DNA from: Demequina sediminicola | GTDB taxonomy: Bacteria > Actinomycetota > Actinomycetes > Actinomycetales > Demequinaceae | Assembly (NCBI RefSeq): GCF_000975055.1 | Contig: NZ_BBRB01000005.1 | Span: forward strand, 62,001 to 126,000 | Direction: 5' to 3' | DNA: 64,000 nucleotides | Shown: one piece after another, positions 17,381 through 26,311 of the stretch | Position numbering within the stretch: the first letter of the stretch is position 1 | Layout of the letters: each line of letters begins with the position of its first letter | Notes under the pieces: model-generated | Seen by the model: the letters and a program-made list of their open reading frames with translations, nothing else | Databases searched by the model: none | Told to the model about the DNA's origin: nothing | Translations under genes and position numbers: made by a program

Positions 17381-17959
17381 TTACGACGCTTGCGTACGCT
17401 TAGCGCGCCTTTTCGCGAGTTCATCGTCAGGAGCTGCCGTATCTGTGGAAAGCGACTCCCCAGCGTCAGACGGAAGTTCAGAGAGGGAACCCTCGAGTTC
17501 GCGCCATACCTTGCCAAGAGCAATACCGAACACCCCTTGGCCGCCTTGCACGAGGTCGATCACTTCATCGTCTGAGGTGCATTCGTACACAGAGGCGCCA
17601 TCGGACATGAGGGTGATCCGGGACAGGTCCTCAACCCCGCGCTCCCGCAGCGTCTCGACTGCGCTACGAATCTGCTGGAGCGACACTCCGGAATCCAGCA
17701 GACGCTTCACTACTCGCAGGACCAGGATGTCGCGAAATCCGTAGAGACGTTGGGTACCGGAGCCCGTGGCCGTGCGTACAGTCGGCTCAACGAGGCCCGT
17801 GCGCGCCCAGTAGTCGAGCTGGCGATAGGTGATACCAGCGGCTTTGCACGCAGTCGGGCCGCGGTAGCCGGCGTCCTTATCAAGGTGCGCGAGACCGTCA
17901 TCGAACAGGATTCCTTGATCCTGTACGGCACGCATATCGTGGCTTCCGGTCGACGCCAT
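17381..17959 (-). CDS. MerR-family regulator, Rv1830-like
   Basis: 192-residue DNA-binding protein. The winged-helix region is GITYRQLDYWARTGLVEP followed by a wing ending QRLYGFRDILVLRVVKRLLDSGVSLQQIRSAV, about residues 42-100. A second conserved block reads YECTSDDEVIDLVQGGQGVFGIALG. This pair of segments is characteristic of the actinobacterial family of M. tuberculosis Rv1830, which controls growth-related genes. It has no metal-binding cysteines of classic MerR. It lies downstream of the FtsR-like gene; in mycobacteria a bifunctional nuclease gene sits between the two and is absent here. Confidence 0.88.
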   Translation of the reverse strand: MASTGSHDMRAVQDQGILFDDGLAHLDKDAGYRGPTACKAAGITYRQLDYWARTGLVEPTVRTATGSGTQRLYGFRDILVLRVVKRLLDSGVSLQQIRSAVETLRERGVEDLSRITLMSDGASVYECTSDDEVIDLVQGGQGVFGIALGKVWRELEGSLSELPSDAGESLSTDTAAPDDELAKRRAKRTQAS

Positions 17960-18056
17960 GTACCCCTCCTGGTCAGTGACTACTGTTCAAAACTAGGCCC
18001 CTGCTCCTGTGGGGTCAATGCACCACGCGGGAGGGTCGCCAACCGATGCAGATCCG

Positions 18057-18788
18057 TTAACGTGCCAGGTGCTGATTCATCGTCACGCTAAACACTGCAA
18101 TTGCGGCGTCAGTACGAGCTTTCTCGTCGTGATCCGCTCGCGCATCGTCCCTACGCTGACGCGCGGGTGTCGCGTAGTCGTGTGCAGCGATTGCTTCCCG
18201 TTCTGCCGCGCGCACCAGGGACTTGAGAGATCGAACGTCCCCGCCCGCCGACACAAATGCGCGTGCTGCTACGACGAACTCCACAGTGGTGACGTCGTAG
18301 AGGCCTGGTGATGCTTGCGCAATCAGCCCCGTCTCGGTCAGGAGATGTACCAGTTCGACGTCGCAGTCGGCCGCTCCCGCGAGCGATTCCGGGGTCAGAA
18401 ACGAATCTTGCTGGACCACTTCATGAGGTGTCACCGCTTCGTATCGACGGCCAGAGTCAAGGTCGTCTAGATAGCCCGAGATCACGGTGAGAGGACGGTA
18501 ATAGTCCCTTTGCTGACGTAACACGAACCTCAGGCGTTCAATGTCCGCAGGCGAGTACTGCCGGTATCCACCAGAACTGCGGGACGGAGACACGAGCCCA
18601 TTCGAGTCCAGGAACCTCAACTTTGACGGAGTCAGCGCCGGGAACTCTTGACCCACGGCAGCGAGTACATCGCTGACCCTGAGCGAAGGCTCATGAGACA
18701 AGGAATGAGGCCATCGTCCCTGAGTAACGTGCCCAGTTTTAGACCCTTCGTCTGGAGTCGGCGAGGGCAGGGCGCTCAGCGCGGCCAT
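18057..18788 (-). CDS. ftsR: MerR-like regulator of the FtsR/Rv1828 family
   Basis: 243-residue regulator. After a flexible 30-residue N-terminus comes a MerR-type helix-turn-helix (RVSDVLAAVG ... KLRFLDSNGLVSPSRSSGGYRQYSPADIERLRFVLRQQRDYYRPL), then an all-helical C-terminal part. This is the family of Corynebacterium FtsR, an activator of ftsZ, and M. tuberculosis Rv1828. The gene starts four bases after the end of the FHA gene, so pgsA, the FHA gene and this regulator probably form one operon. The role in cell division is transferred from homologues. Confidence 0.85.
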   Translation of the reverse strand: MAALSALPSPTPDEGSKTGHVTQGRWPHSLSHEPSLRVSDVLAAVGQEFPALTPSKLRFLDSNGLVSPSRSSGGYRQYSPADIERLRFVLRQQRDYYRPLTVISGYLDDLDSGRRYEAVTPHEVVQQDSFLTPESLAGAADCDVELVHLLTETGLIAQASPGLYDVTTVEFVVAARAFVSAGGDVRSLKSLVRAAEREAIAAHDYATPARQRRDDARADHDEKARTDAAIAVFSVTMNQHLAR

Positions 18789-18792
18789 GAAC

Positions 18793-19215
18793 TCAGGAAG
18801 CCGAACCCGGGTGGAAGGTCATTCGGTACTTGCCGATCTGCACTTCGTCGCCCTCTGCCAATTTCGCTTCGCTCACGAGCTCGCGATTGACGTAGGTCCC
18901 GTTCAGCGAGCCGGCGTCCTTGACATAGAAGTCGTGACCATCGCGAATGAACTGAACGTGCTCGCGGCTGACGGTCACGTCGTCAAGGAAAATATCGCCC
19001 TTCACCGAGCGGCCCGCTGTCGTAATGTCAACGTCGAGCAAGAAGCGTGCACCCTGATTGGGACCGTGATGCACGATCAACAGTGCGCAGGACTCGTCGA
19101 GTGCAGATACCGCGTCATCATCCTGTGCAGAGATGCGCGGAGGCGCCGTCTCATCAACAGGGATCTGGGCATCCAAGGACATCGTCCGCTCTACTGGACT
19201 CTCGTCGAAACTCAT
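18793..19215 (-). CDS. garA: FHA-domain protein, GarA/OdhI-like
   Basis: 140-residue soluble protein. The FHA domain (about 45-135) has the phosphothreonine-binding set: Arg69 in TAGRS, Ser83-Arg84-Glu85-His86, and Asn105-Gly106 in SLNGTYVN. In GarA and OdhI the N-terminal ETTS motif is phosphorylated by PknG/PknB and toggles inhibition of 2-oxoglutarate dehydrogenase. Here the N-terminus reads PVDETAPPRISA and no ETTS is present, so that switch may be missing or altered. The stop of pgsA overlaps its ATG by 4 bases. Neighbours match the Rv1827-Rv1828 locus. Confidence 0.85.
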   Translation of the reverse strand: MSFDESPVERTMSLDAQIPVDETAPPRISAQDDDAVSALDESCALLIVHHGPNQGARFLLDVDITTAGRSVKGDIFLDDVTVSREHVQFIRDGHDFYVKDAGSLNGTYVNRELVSEAKLAEGDEVQIGKYRMTFHPGSAS

Positions 19216-19859
19216 GACGCCTCCCTGCTGTCGTGTGTGTTGGTATCCATACTAGAGGTCGGGACTCCTTCACGGTACGCCCTTGTGGAGGCGCGTCGGT
19301 GAATGTCTTGAACATATCCGATTCCACTGATCCAGTAGAGAACAGCTGCGACGCACGCTCCCACAATGGCGGTGGTGTGAACCCAGTCCCATCGCTCGAA
19401 GCCGATGTACGCCATCGGCAAGAAAATGTACAGGCAGAAGGTCGCTGTCTTTCCTGTGAACGTTACCTGCGGGCTTGGCGTTCGTCGTGCCTTGCCGTAA
19501 AGCAAGGCTATTGCGACCATCACGTCGCGCAGCATCAGAATCCAGACCAGCCACCATGGAATCATGTCCCGGATTGCGAGGCCAAACACCACCACAATTG
19601 TCAGGAGGCGATCGGCGCCTGGATCTAGCAGACGCCCGAGTTTGGTGACCTGATTCCACCGCCGCGCAAGGTAGCCATCGAGGAAGTCGCTGAATCCTGC
19701 TGCGGCGAGTACACAAACTGCCCAGAGGTCTTCCCCTGCAAAGAACAGGCCTCCAAAGACGCCGATGAGCAAGAGCCGAACAAATGAAATGACATTCGGC
19801 AATGTCCACACTGCACCCGACGGCTCCGAAACGGTGCCAGATACAGGGGATTCGCTCAC
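19212..19859 (-). CDS. pgsA: CDP-alcohol phosphatidyltransferase (PgsA type)
   Basis: 215-residue integral membrane enzyme of phospholipid synthesis. The CDP-alcohol motif D-G-x2-A-R-x8-G-x3-D-x3-D is complete: Asp61, Gly62, Ala65, Arg66, Gly75, Asp79 and Asp83. About five membrane segments follow. The likely reaction is CDP-diacylglycerol plus glycerol-3-phosphate to phosphatidylglycerol phosphate; actinobacteria also have cardiolipin and inositol paralogues, so the substrate is not certain. It is the first gene of the FHA-FtsR operon, as with pgsA2 near garA in mycobacteria. Confidence 0.88.
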   Translation of the reverse strand: MSESPVSGTVSEPSGAVWTLPNVISFVRLLLIGVFGGLFFAGEDLWAVCVLAAAGFSDFLDGYLARRWNQVTKLGRLLDPGADRLLTIVVVFGLAIRDMIPWWLVWILMLRDVMVAIALLYGKARRTPSPQVTFTGKTATFCLYIFLPMAYIGFERWDWVHTTAIVGACVAAVLYWISGIGYVQDIHRRASTRAYREGVPTSSMDTNTHDSREAS

Positions 19860-19870
19860 GTTGAGGGAGT

Positions 19871-20023
19871 CTACTTGTCCTTCGACTCTTGGGCTAACAC
19901 CTTGTCGACGGTCTCAGATGCAATGCGCGTCGCTTCATCTTCTGATGCGCCACGCGCACGTTCCTTTGCGCGAATCTGTTCGAACTTATAGTGACGGGTC
20001 TCAGTGGAGTGCGATTCTGACAT
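19871..20023 (-). CDS. Small charged conserved protein (50 aa)
   Basis: 50 codons from ATG 20023 to TAG, with GAGAGGAG eight bases upstream. The protein is mostly charged helix with the core Y-K-F-E-Q-I-R-A-K-E-R-A-R-G-A-S-E-D-E-A followed by R-I-A-S-E-T-V-D-K. It resembles a widespread family of very small proteins (pattern R-G-x-S-E-x-x-A, A-x-x-T-V-N/D-K) often labelled plasmid-stabilisation or Rho-N-like, a name without good support. It ends 11 bases before pgsA, so it could be co-transcribed. Function unknown. Confidence 0.7.
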   Translation of the reverse strand: MSESHSTETRHYKFEQIRAKERARGASEDEATRIASETVDKVLAQESKDK

Positions 20024-20103
20024 GGCAATGCTCCTCTCAGTTCCGCGCGGTCGTGTGGCCGCGTTACTTCAGGTTATGCCTGCTCGACGGCGATTGCACG
20101 CTG

Positions 20104-21786
20104 TTATTGCGTGATTGGCGAGTACGTGTCGTACGTAGCAATAACCGTACGAATTCGCTCCAACGCTTCATCACTGAGATCTGCGTCGCCGCTTACCTCG
20201 TGCAGTGCATCCAACGCGAGGTTCCCGTACTTGTGTCCCGCGTCTTCCGGTACGTCTTGGCTGAGGATGAGGTCGATCACACCCTGAAATGCGGTGACTC
20301 CAAAAATCCAGACCATATCTTCACTGATCTGGTCAGAGCGTTCGCCCTCTTCCAGCCATGTGGGCTTGGACCAGATCACCGACGGCCCAATCCACACAAT
20401 GGGGTCATTCCCGTGTTGTAGGTAAGTAACTTTGGTGTCATTCCAAGACCCGGACGGGGTTTCGAGCACGCCCCACGCATCGGTCCACCGGACATGCTCC
20501 CCACCGTTGAGCACTGGGAGCGCGTATGGCGAGCCCTGATCGCGGGAGTCTTGGAAGTCTTGCCACAGAGCCGTGAAGCTTGGCGTCCCTGCGAGCACAG
20601 CGCCCTCCGTGTTACTCAGGAGATCGTCTTGGCTCGCGAAAGCGCCATTCATTCCGTACGAACCGAGGCTCAGTCCGTACACGGTGAGACGCGGGCGACT
20701 GTCAACAGGAAGATCGCTCCACCACGCATGTACAGCCTCGAACAGGGCCGATGTTCCATCAGTTGCGAGGTCTGGCGTGAGGATCGCGGATACGGGGCTT
20801 GGTGTCGTCCCGTACTGCAGCGTCGCGATCGCTGTGTTGCCGGCGTGGAGGTACTCATAGCTGTCGAGGGCAGCAGGGTCGAGCCAGCCTGTTCCTGTGG
20901 TGCCTGCGACAAGGAGGTTCCCTCGGTCTGCCGCACCTGTGCGTTCCAACTCCGCGACAACCATTGCGGCGCGTTCTTCCAAGGTCGGAGCGGATTCAAC
21001 ACCGACATACACGCGAATGGGATCGCGTGCCTCGACGCCCGTTACGGCCTCGATGGTTTCAGTTGTTGGTCCGGAGCTGACCACCTTGACACCAGCTTGT
21101 CCGATGTTGTCCCAACTCACCAGGCTGGTGGGACTCCCCGAGCGCAGGCTCGATGTCGGTTGCGCGTACTCGGGGTCGTACACGCCATTGCGTTGACCGT
21201 AGGCCCAGTCAAGTAGCAGCGTGAGGACCGTCATCGCAACAGCCACGACGACCAGTGTTCCGATGGTGCTCGCGACACCAGCGGTCAAGCTCACGACCAT
21301 CCGGCGGGGGCCCTTCTCGCGTCGAGAGACCCGCTCCATGGTTTTGACCACCAGTGGACGTATCCGATTGTGGAGTCGCCGAATACTCCTGCCGATGGCA
21401 AACCCAAGCCACAGTCCTAATGCGGCACCTAACGCGAGACCAATGAAGTGCGGACCATCGACTTCTGGAACACCGACCGCGGTGCGGATCGAGTTTTGCC
21501 ATGCGATCCCGAGCGGTAGAACGGCCAACAGAGCCACCGCCGTGCCGAGCGTGACGATCCACGCGGGTGCGCTTGCGTCCCAACTGAGGCGGCCGTTCGC
21601 CAGCAATCGGATGGTGCGCCACAACAGCACTCCAAGGCCGTATCCCACGGTGAATGCCAGCCCAGTCACCAGTCCCTGTCCCCAGGATGGCCGTGGGAGC
21701 AAGGATGGGGTGACAGACAAGATGACGAAACCCACCGCGAACAGCGATCCCACGACGTCAAGACGACGGTGTGCCCAGGAGGTCAT
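20104..21786 (-). CDS. Membrane-anchored alpha/beta-hydrolase (Abhydrolase_9/DUF2319 family)
   Basis: 560-residue protein. Four or five hydrophobic segments fill the first 195 residues (for example 12-30, 38-56, 76-95, 113-133, 166-192). A soluble hydrolase domain follows, probably outside the membrane, with the nucleophile elbow G-L-S-L-G-S at 371-376 (Ser373) and later acid/His candidates (HGNDPIVW, and GHKYGNLA). This matches the actinobacterial family that used to be DUF2319. Substrate unknown; an envelope lipid esterase is a reasonable guess. It is monocistronic by spacing. Confidence 0.85.
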   Translation of the reverse strand: MTSWAHRRLDVVGSLFAVGFVILSVTPSLLPRPSWGQGLVTGLAFTVGYGLGVLLWRTIRLLANGRLSWDASAPAWIVTLGTAVALLAVLPLGIAWQNSIRTAVGVPEVDGPHFIGLALGAALGLWLGFAIGRSIRRLHNRIRPLVVKTMERVSRREKGPRRMVVSLTAGVASTIGTLVVVAVAMTVLTLLLDWAYGQRNGVYDPEYAQPTSSLRSGSPTSLVSWDNIGQAGVKVVSSGPTTETIEAVTGVEARDPIRVYVGVESAPTLEERAAMVVAELERTGAADRGNLLVAGTTGTGWLDPAALDSYEYLHAGNTAIATLQYGTTPSPVSAILTPDLATDGTSALFEAVHAWWSDLPVDSRPRLTVYGLSLGSYGMNGAFASQDDLLSNTEGAVLAGTPSFTALWQDFQDSRDQGSPYALPVLNGGEHVRWTDAWGVLETPSGSWNDTKVTYLQHGNDPIVWIGPSVIWSKPTWLEEGERSDQISEDMVWIFGVTAFQGVIDLILSQDVPEDAGHKYGNLALDALHEVSGDADLSDEALERIRTVIATYDTYSPITQ

Positions 21787-21844
21787 TCACTCAGCCTTTC
21801 GCAGTTGTGTGACCACACTGTAGCGGGAGGCCGCAGGCTGTGAC

Positions 21845-24800
21845 TTACGCAGTCGATTGCCCCGCTAGCAAGTCCGTGCGAATCGCGTGTGCCGGTGCGA
21901 ACGGGGTGCCGTAGCGATGCGCGCAGATGGAGACGGCCTGTTCCCGGAGAAACGGGAGCATCTCCATGTGTGCACCTGTGGGCTGCTGGGCATACACAGC
22001 TACATCCGCATTACCAAGCCATGCACTGGGGTGATCAGAAAGTAGCCTGACTCGGCCTGACGAGGTGGCGCTGTGCATCGCCGTGTCGAAGTCCTCCTCA
22101 ACAACGGTGGCGGAGTTTCCCAGAATCTCGGTGGCCTCCTGAGTCTTGGACTCGGGCACGGATACGGTGGCGTGGCCAGTGGCACGTAGCGCCGCCGATA
22201 CGGTGCGCGTCAAGGCGTTCCTGTCGTCTGTTTCCCAACGGATCGGTGTGTGCAGGGGCCGATACCTAGCAATATTGAACTCACTTGCGAGGCCGGTCGG
22301 GTCGTGCCCAACCCCGTACCGCGATTCCCAGGCATCCTGGTCCCGCAGCACTCCGGCATGAACCCAATCCGGTACTTCATTGCGTGAGAGCAACTCAGAG
22401 ACTGCGGGATGAGTTGGCGCCTTCCTTGCCTGGTCGCCCGTTGGCGACTGGGCAACATCGGCGTGGTCGTCGCGAACCCAGTCAGTGAGCGATGCCACAT
22501 AGTGGACTCCACCTGCTTTGACGGTAGGGCCAACGACAGACCGCTTCCAACCGCCGAAGGGTTGGCGTTGGACAATTGCACCGGTCATGCCGCGGTTCAC
22601 ATAGAGGTTCCCTGCCTCGATTGACTCGAGCCATGTGCGAACTTCGCCTTCGTCGAGGGAGTGCAGGCCAGCGGTGAGCCCGTAGTCAATCTGATTCGTC
22701 ATAGCGATAGCTTCGTCAAGTGACTCGGCCGTCATGATTCCCAAAACGGGACCGAAGCACTCGTTGAGGTGGAACCATGCACCGCGCGACACACCGGACT
22801 TCACACCTGGAGACCACAGTGCGTCATCGTGCCGTTCCGGCTGAATCCACCATTCCTCGCCATCGTCCAGGGTCGTCAAGGCACGCAGGAGTTTGCCGGT
22901 CGGAGCCTTGATCATTGGGCCCATTTGGGTAGTCGGGTCCCAGGCCGGTCCCACACGAAGCGACCGCACTGCGTCGTCCAGTTGTGTCCGGAACCGTGGC
23001 GACTGAGCAACGGAACCGACGAGGATGACAAGCGAGGCCGCCGAGCACTTCTGCCCTGCGTGGCCGAATGCGGAGGCTGTGACGTCTGCCACCGCGAGGT
23101 CCATGTCTGCGTGCGGAGTCACGATCATGACGTTCTTGCCGGACGTTTCGGCACGAACATCGAGCGCTGCACGGTGGTTGAGGAATACCTCTGCCGTCTC
23201 GTAGGCCCCTGTCAATATCGCTTGGTCGATGCGTTCATCAGAGAGGAGTGCACCTCCAAATCGCCTGGAATCGAGTTTGATGCACTGGACAAGTTCCTCT
23301 GCCACCCCACCGGAGTGCAGGATGTCGGCCAGCACCGCAGAGCAGCGTGCGGCCTCAGATGCGGGCTTCAGGATGACCGCACTCCCTGCGGCCAATGCCG
23401 CTAACGTGGAACCTGCTGGAATCGCTACTGGGAAGTTCCATGGAGGAGTCACGAGAGTGACGGGCCGCGGAGCGGGGGTTGCGCCGTCGACGTTGTCGAG
23501 CTCTAGTGCGCTCCGTGCATAGTAGCGAGCGAAGTCGACAGCTTCGGAGACTTCTGTGTCTGCCTGGTCGATGGCTTTGCCTGCTTCTGCACACATCACT
23601 TCGATGAGTTGTTCCCGGCCGGTCTCGATCGCGTCTGCGACGCCCATGAGGAGTGCGGCCCGTTCCGCGACAGGAACGGTTCCCCAGGCGAGACCGGCCT
23701 CGTGTGCGATGGAGATGACCTCATCGAGGTGTGCTTCTTCAGTCACCTGCCGCCACTTTTCTGCCCACTTCAGGTCAGTTGTGGCTGCACGACCTGCGAC
23801 ATCTCGCATCGCGCTACGTGACGAGGCAATGGCAGGGTCGGTGTCAGGTGCGTTCGTGAACTCACCAACATCGGGCGACACAAGACTTGTGACCTCCCGG
23901 CCGTGGACGCGTGTGGGTGCGATCTTGGATAACTCGAGTGCTTGACGGAACGCGCGCTCCTGGCGAAGGAAGGCCTCGTCACCTTCAGTGAACCGTGCAG
24001 CGTCGGCGACATAGTTGCCCTCAGACGCGACCTCTTCAAGCCGACGTGCCAGATATGCAAGAGCAACGTCAAAGTTGTGGGGGTCAACCGCCGGCGTGTA
24101 GAGCCGAATATCTCCCGCCGTCTTCGACACGGCTGACATTTGAGAGGGAGCCATTCCAAGGAGCATCTCGACGTCGACAGCGTTCGTCACTGCACGCTCT
24201 GATGCCCTATTCATGGCTAGCGCGATGTCGAACAGATTGTGGCCCGCGATTCCCACGCGCAGACCTTTCGTCCAGCGCGGGTCAAGGGCCTGATCCAGGA
24301 CTCGCTTGTAGTGGGCGTCTGTGAGTAGCTTGCTCTCCCAAGGCGCAGTATCCCAATCCCGCATTTCCGCTTGCACGCGTTCCATAGAAAGGTTGGCACC
24401 CTTGACCAGGCGAACCTTCAGAGGCGCTCCCCCGTCGCGCACACGTTGCTCTGCGAACGTTTGCAGTTGTTTGAGAACGTCCAGGGACTCGGGCAAGTAG
24501 GCCTGCAACACGATCCCAGCGCTCAAGTCTCTCAATTCCGGTTTCGACATGAGCCGGGTAAACACTTCGAGTGTGATCTCGAGGTCGCGGTACTCCTCCA
24601 TGTCCAGGTTAATGAAGACGCCACCGTGGTCCCTCGCCAATGTGTAGAGAGGCATCAGAGCGTCGATCACTTCGGGAACGGTCTCCTCGACTGCCCAGGG
24701 TGAATGAGGGCCAACCGCAGCCGAAACCTTGATCGAGACGTAGTCGACATCGGGATGCTTGATTAAATCCGCTGTGCGCTCGACACGGCGGCCCGCTTCC

Positions 24801-25291
24801 GCCGTGCCCAACACGGCCTCGCCGAGGAGGTTGAGGTTCACCTGGGCACCATGCTTGCGCAACTTGCGCACATGCTTAGCAAGAGGTCGCGGGCGGGCGT
24901 CGACGACAAGGTGGCTCACAAGTGTCCGGACGATGCGTCGGCCAACTCGCGCTGCAAGTCGCGGTGCGATCTTTGCGGCGACACCGCCGAGCTTAAGGCT
25001 CCACACCAGCGGAGCTGGAGTGCCCTCTGGAACTGCGCGAGCGGCCTGTCGGAGTCCGTGCGCTGCGACGACAGGATCCTCGGGCCTGAACATGCCGTCC
25101 ATGAGCGACGTGAGAAACGAGAGGCCCCCGGGTTTAGCGAGCATCGAGTTCATCAAGCGACTGCCGATGCTCCCCGCTGTGCTGCTGGTTGATTCGTGCC
25201 ACTCACGTGCAAGCGCAACAGCAGCATCGGCCTCACTGACGGCTTTCTGGGGGGACATGGTGCGCGCAGGCGCTTGGGCATCAGTGCTCAT
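21845..25291 (-). CDS. putA: Bifunctional proline dehydrogenase / L-glutamate gamma-semialdehyde dehydrogenase
   Basis: 1148-residue PutA that oxidises proline to glutamate in two steps with FAD and NAD. The proline dehydrogenase barrel is about 100-450 (RLVKGANLSMERV and VGIAGHNLFD). The aldehyde dehydrogenase is about 520-1000 (TPPWNFPVAIPAG, and GHAGQKCSAAS with the catalytic Cys). A C-terminal extension follows. There is no N-terminal ribbon-helix-helix, so unlike enterobacterial PutA it cannot repress itself; the divergent LysR gene is the likely regulator. ATG 25291 is preferred over GTG 25297. No clear ribosome site is visible. Confidence 0.95.
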   Translation of the reverse strand: MSTDAQAPARTMSPQKAVSEADAAVALAREWHESTSSTAGSIGSRLMNSMLAKPGGLSFLTSLMDGMFRPEDPVVAAHGLRQAARAVPEGTPAPLVWSLKLGGVAAKIAPRLAARVGRRIVRTLVSHLVVDARPRPLAKHVRKLRKHGAQVNLNLLGEAVLGTAEAGRRVERTADLIKHPDVDYVSIKVSAAVGPHSPWAVEETVPEVIDALMPLYTLARDHGGVFINLDMEEYRDLEITLEVFTRLMSKPELRDLSAGIVLQAYLPESLDVLKQLQTFAEQRVRDGGAPLKVRLVKGANLSMERVQAEMRDWDTAPWESKLLTDAHYKRVLDQALDPRWTKGLRVGIAGHNLFDIALAMNRASERAVTNAVDVEMLLGMAPSQMSAVSKTAGDIRLYTPAVDPHNFDVALAYLARRLEEVASEGNYVADAARFTEGDEAFLRQERAFRQALELSKIAPTRVHGREVTSLVSPDVGEFTNAPDTDPAIASSRSAMRDVAGRAATTDLKWAEKWRQVTEEAHLDEVISIAHEAGLAWGTVPVAERAALLMGVADAIETGREQLIEVMCAEAGKAIDQADTEVSEAVDFARYYARSALELDNVDGATPAPRPVTLVTPPWNFPVAIPAGSTLAALAAGSAVILKPASEAARCSAVLADILHSGGVAEELVQCIKLDSRRFGGALLSDERIDQAILTGAYETAEVFLNHRAALDVRAETSGKNVMIVTPHADMDLAVADVTASAFGHAGQKCSAASLVILVGSVAQSPRFRTQLDDAVRSLRVGPAWDPTTQMGPMIKAPTGKLLRALTTLDDGEEWWIQPERHDDALWSPGVKSGVSRGAWFHLNECFGPVLGIMTAESLDEAIAMTNQIDYGLTAGLHSLDEGEVRTWLESIEAGNLYVNRGMTGAIVQRQPFGGWKRSVVGPTVKAGGVHYVASLTDWVRDDHADVAQSPTGDQARKAPTHPAVSELLSRNEVPDWVHAGVLRDQDAWESRYGVGHDPTGLASEFNIARYRPLHTPIRWETDDRNALTRTVSAALRATGHATVSVPESKTQEATEILGNSATVVEEDFDTAMHSATSSGRVRLLSDHPSAWLGNADVAVYAQQPTGAHMEMLPFLREQAVSICAHRYGTPFAPAHAIRTDLLAGQSTA

Positions 25292-25350
25292 AGCCACAGT
25301 TTGACCATGGCAACCACTAAAGCACTAGCGCGGTTTACTGTCGCAATTCG

Positions 25351-25365
25351 TTAAGAACTGGTTAA
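25351..25365. promoter_or_regulatory. Possible LysR operator between putA and lysR
   Basis: TTAA-N7-TTAA is a symmetric site in the 84-base gap between the two divergent starts, ending 11 bases before the lysR ATG. LysR proteins use T-N11-A dyads of this kind. The site is weak on its own. Confidence 0.3.
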
Positions 25366-25375
25366 TGATGGAACC

Positions 25376-26311
25376 ATGTTTGATACACACCTGCTGAGGA
25401 CACTCGTGGAGTTTGCCGAGCGAGGGACAGTGGTGCGGGCTGCACAGGTACTCGGGTACACGCCATCCGCGGTATCGCAACAACTCGCGGCCTTGACGAA
25501 GCAAGCTGGCACCCCACTGACGAGGCACGTGGGTAGGGGCCTTGTCTTGACGCCGGCTGGCACTGCGTTGGCAGCCTCCGCTGTCGAGGTGCTTGATGCT
25601 GTGGAGCGCGCTCATGTGGCGGTTTCACAGCGAGCACCTCAGGTTCAAGGCTCTGTCAATCTTGCTGTCTTTCAGTCCGCGGCGTTGGCACTTCTGCCGG
25701 GCGCACTCGACATTCTCGACCAGCGGGCACCCGAGCTACGCGTCCATGTCACCCAGGTCGAGCCGGAGCAGGCGCTCAAGGACACCTGGGCGCGCGACTA
25801 TGACGTTGTTGTGGCAGAGGAGTACCCGCATCACAGGGCACCGCTCTATCGGGGGCTCGTGCGAGAGGATTTGGGTAAGGACACGATCCACCTGTGCACA
25901 TCACATACCGGTATCGCTGCACACGCGACTTCAGTGGCTGACTGCGCGGACTTCGCGTGGGTGATGGAGCCAGCGGGCACGGCCTCGCGCCACTACGCCG
26001 AACAAGCCTGCCGCACTGCCGGATTCGAACCTGATGTTCGATACGAGACTTCGGATCTCCAAGCGCACTTGGCCTTGGTGGAGTCTGGGCACGCGGTCGC
26101 GCTCATGACATCGTTGCTTATCCATGCGTCTGGCCCTCGCGTGCGCATGGTTGACCCGTCACACAATGGAACCAATGCGGGCGAGCGTGCGCAGCGCACG
26201 GTCTTCGCGGCGATGCGGGAATCGTCCACAGGTGAGGCCGGTATCGGTGTGCTTCTCACCGCGTTGCGGGAATCCGCGAAGTCGGTTGAGTCAGGTCGCT
26301 CACTAGTTTAG
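25376..26311 (+). CDS. LysR-family transcriptional regulator, probably of putA
   Basis: 311-residue regulator. The N-terminal winged helix is LLRTLVEFAERGTVVRAAQVLGYTPSAVSQQLAALTKQAGTPLTRHVGRG (residues 6-55), and the effector-binding domain starts near 90. It is divergent from putA across 84 bases, the classic LysR-target geometry, so a proline-type inducer is plausible. Its last 56 bases overlap the 3' end of the convergent EI24 gene. Confidence 0.85.
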   Translation: MFDTHLLRTLVEFAERGTVVRAAQVLGYTPSAVSQQLAALTKQAGTPLTRHVGRGLVLTPAGTALAASAVEVLDAVERAHVAVSQRAPQVQGSVNLAVFQSAALALLPGALDILDQRAPELRVHVTQVEPEQALKDTWARDYDVVVAEEYPHHRAPLYRGLVREDLGKDTIHLCTSHTGIAAHATSVADCADFAWVMEPAGTASRHYAEQACRTAGFEPDVRYETSDLQAHLALVESGHAVALMTSLLIHASGPRVRMVDPSHNGTNAGERAQRTVFAAMRESSTGEAGIGVLLTALRESAKSVESGRSLV

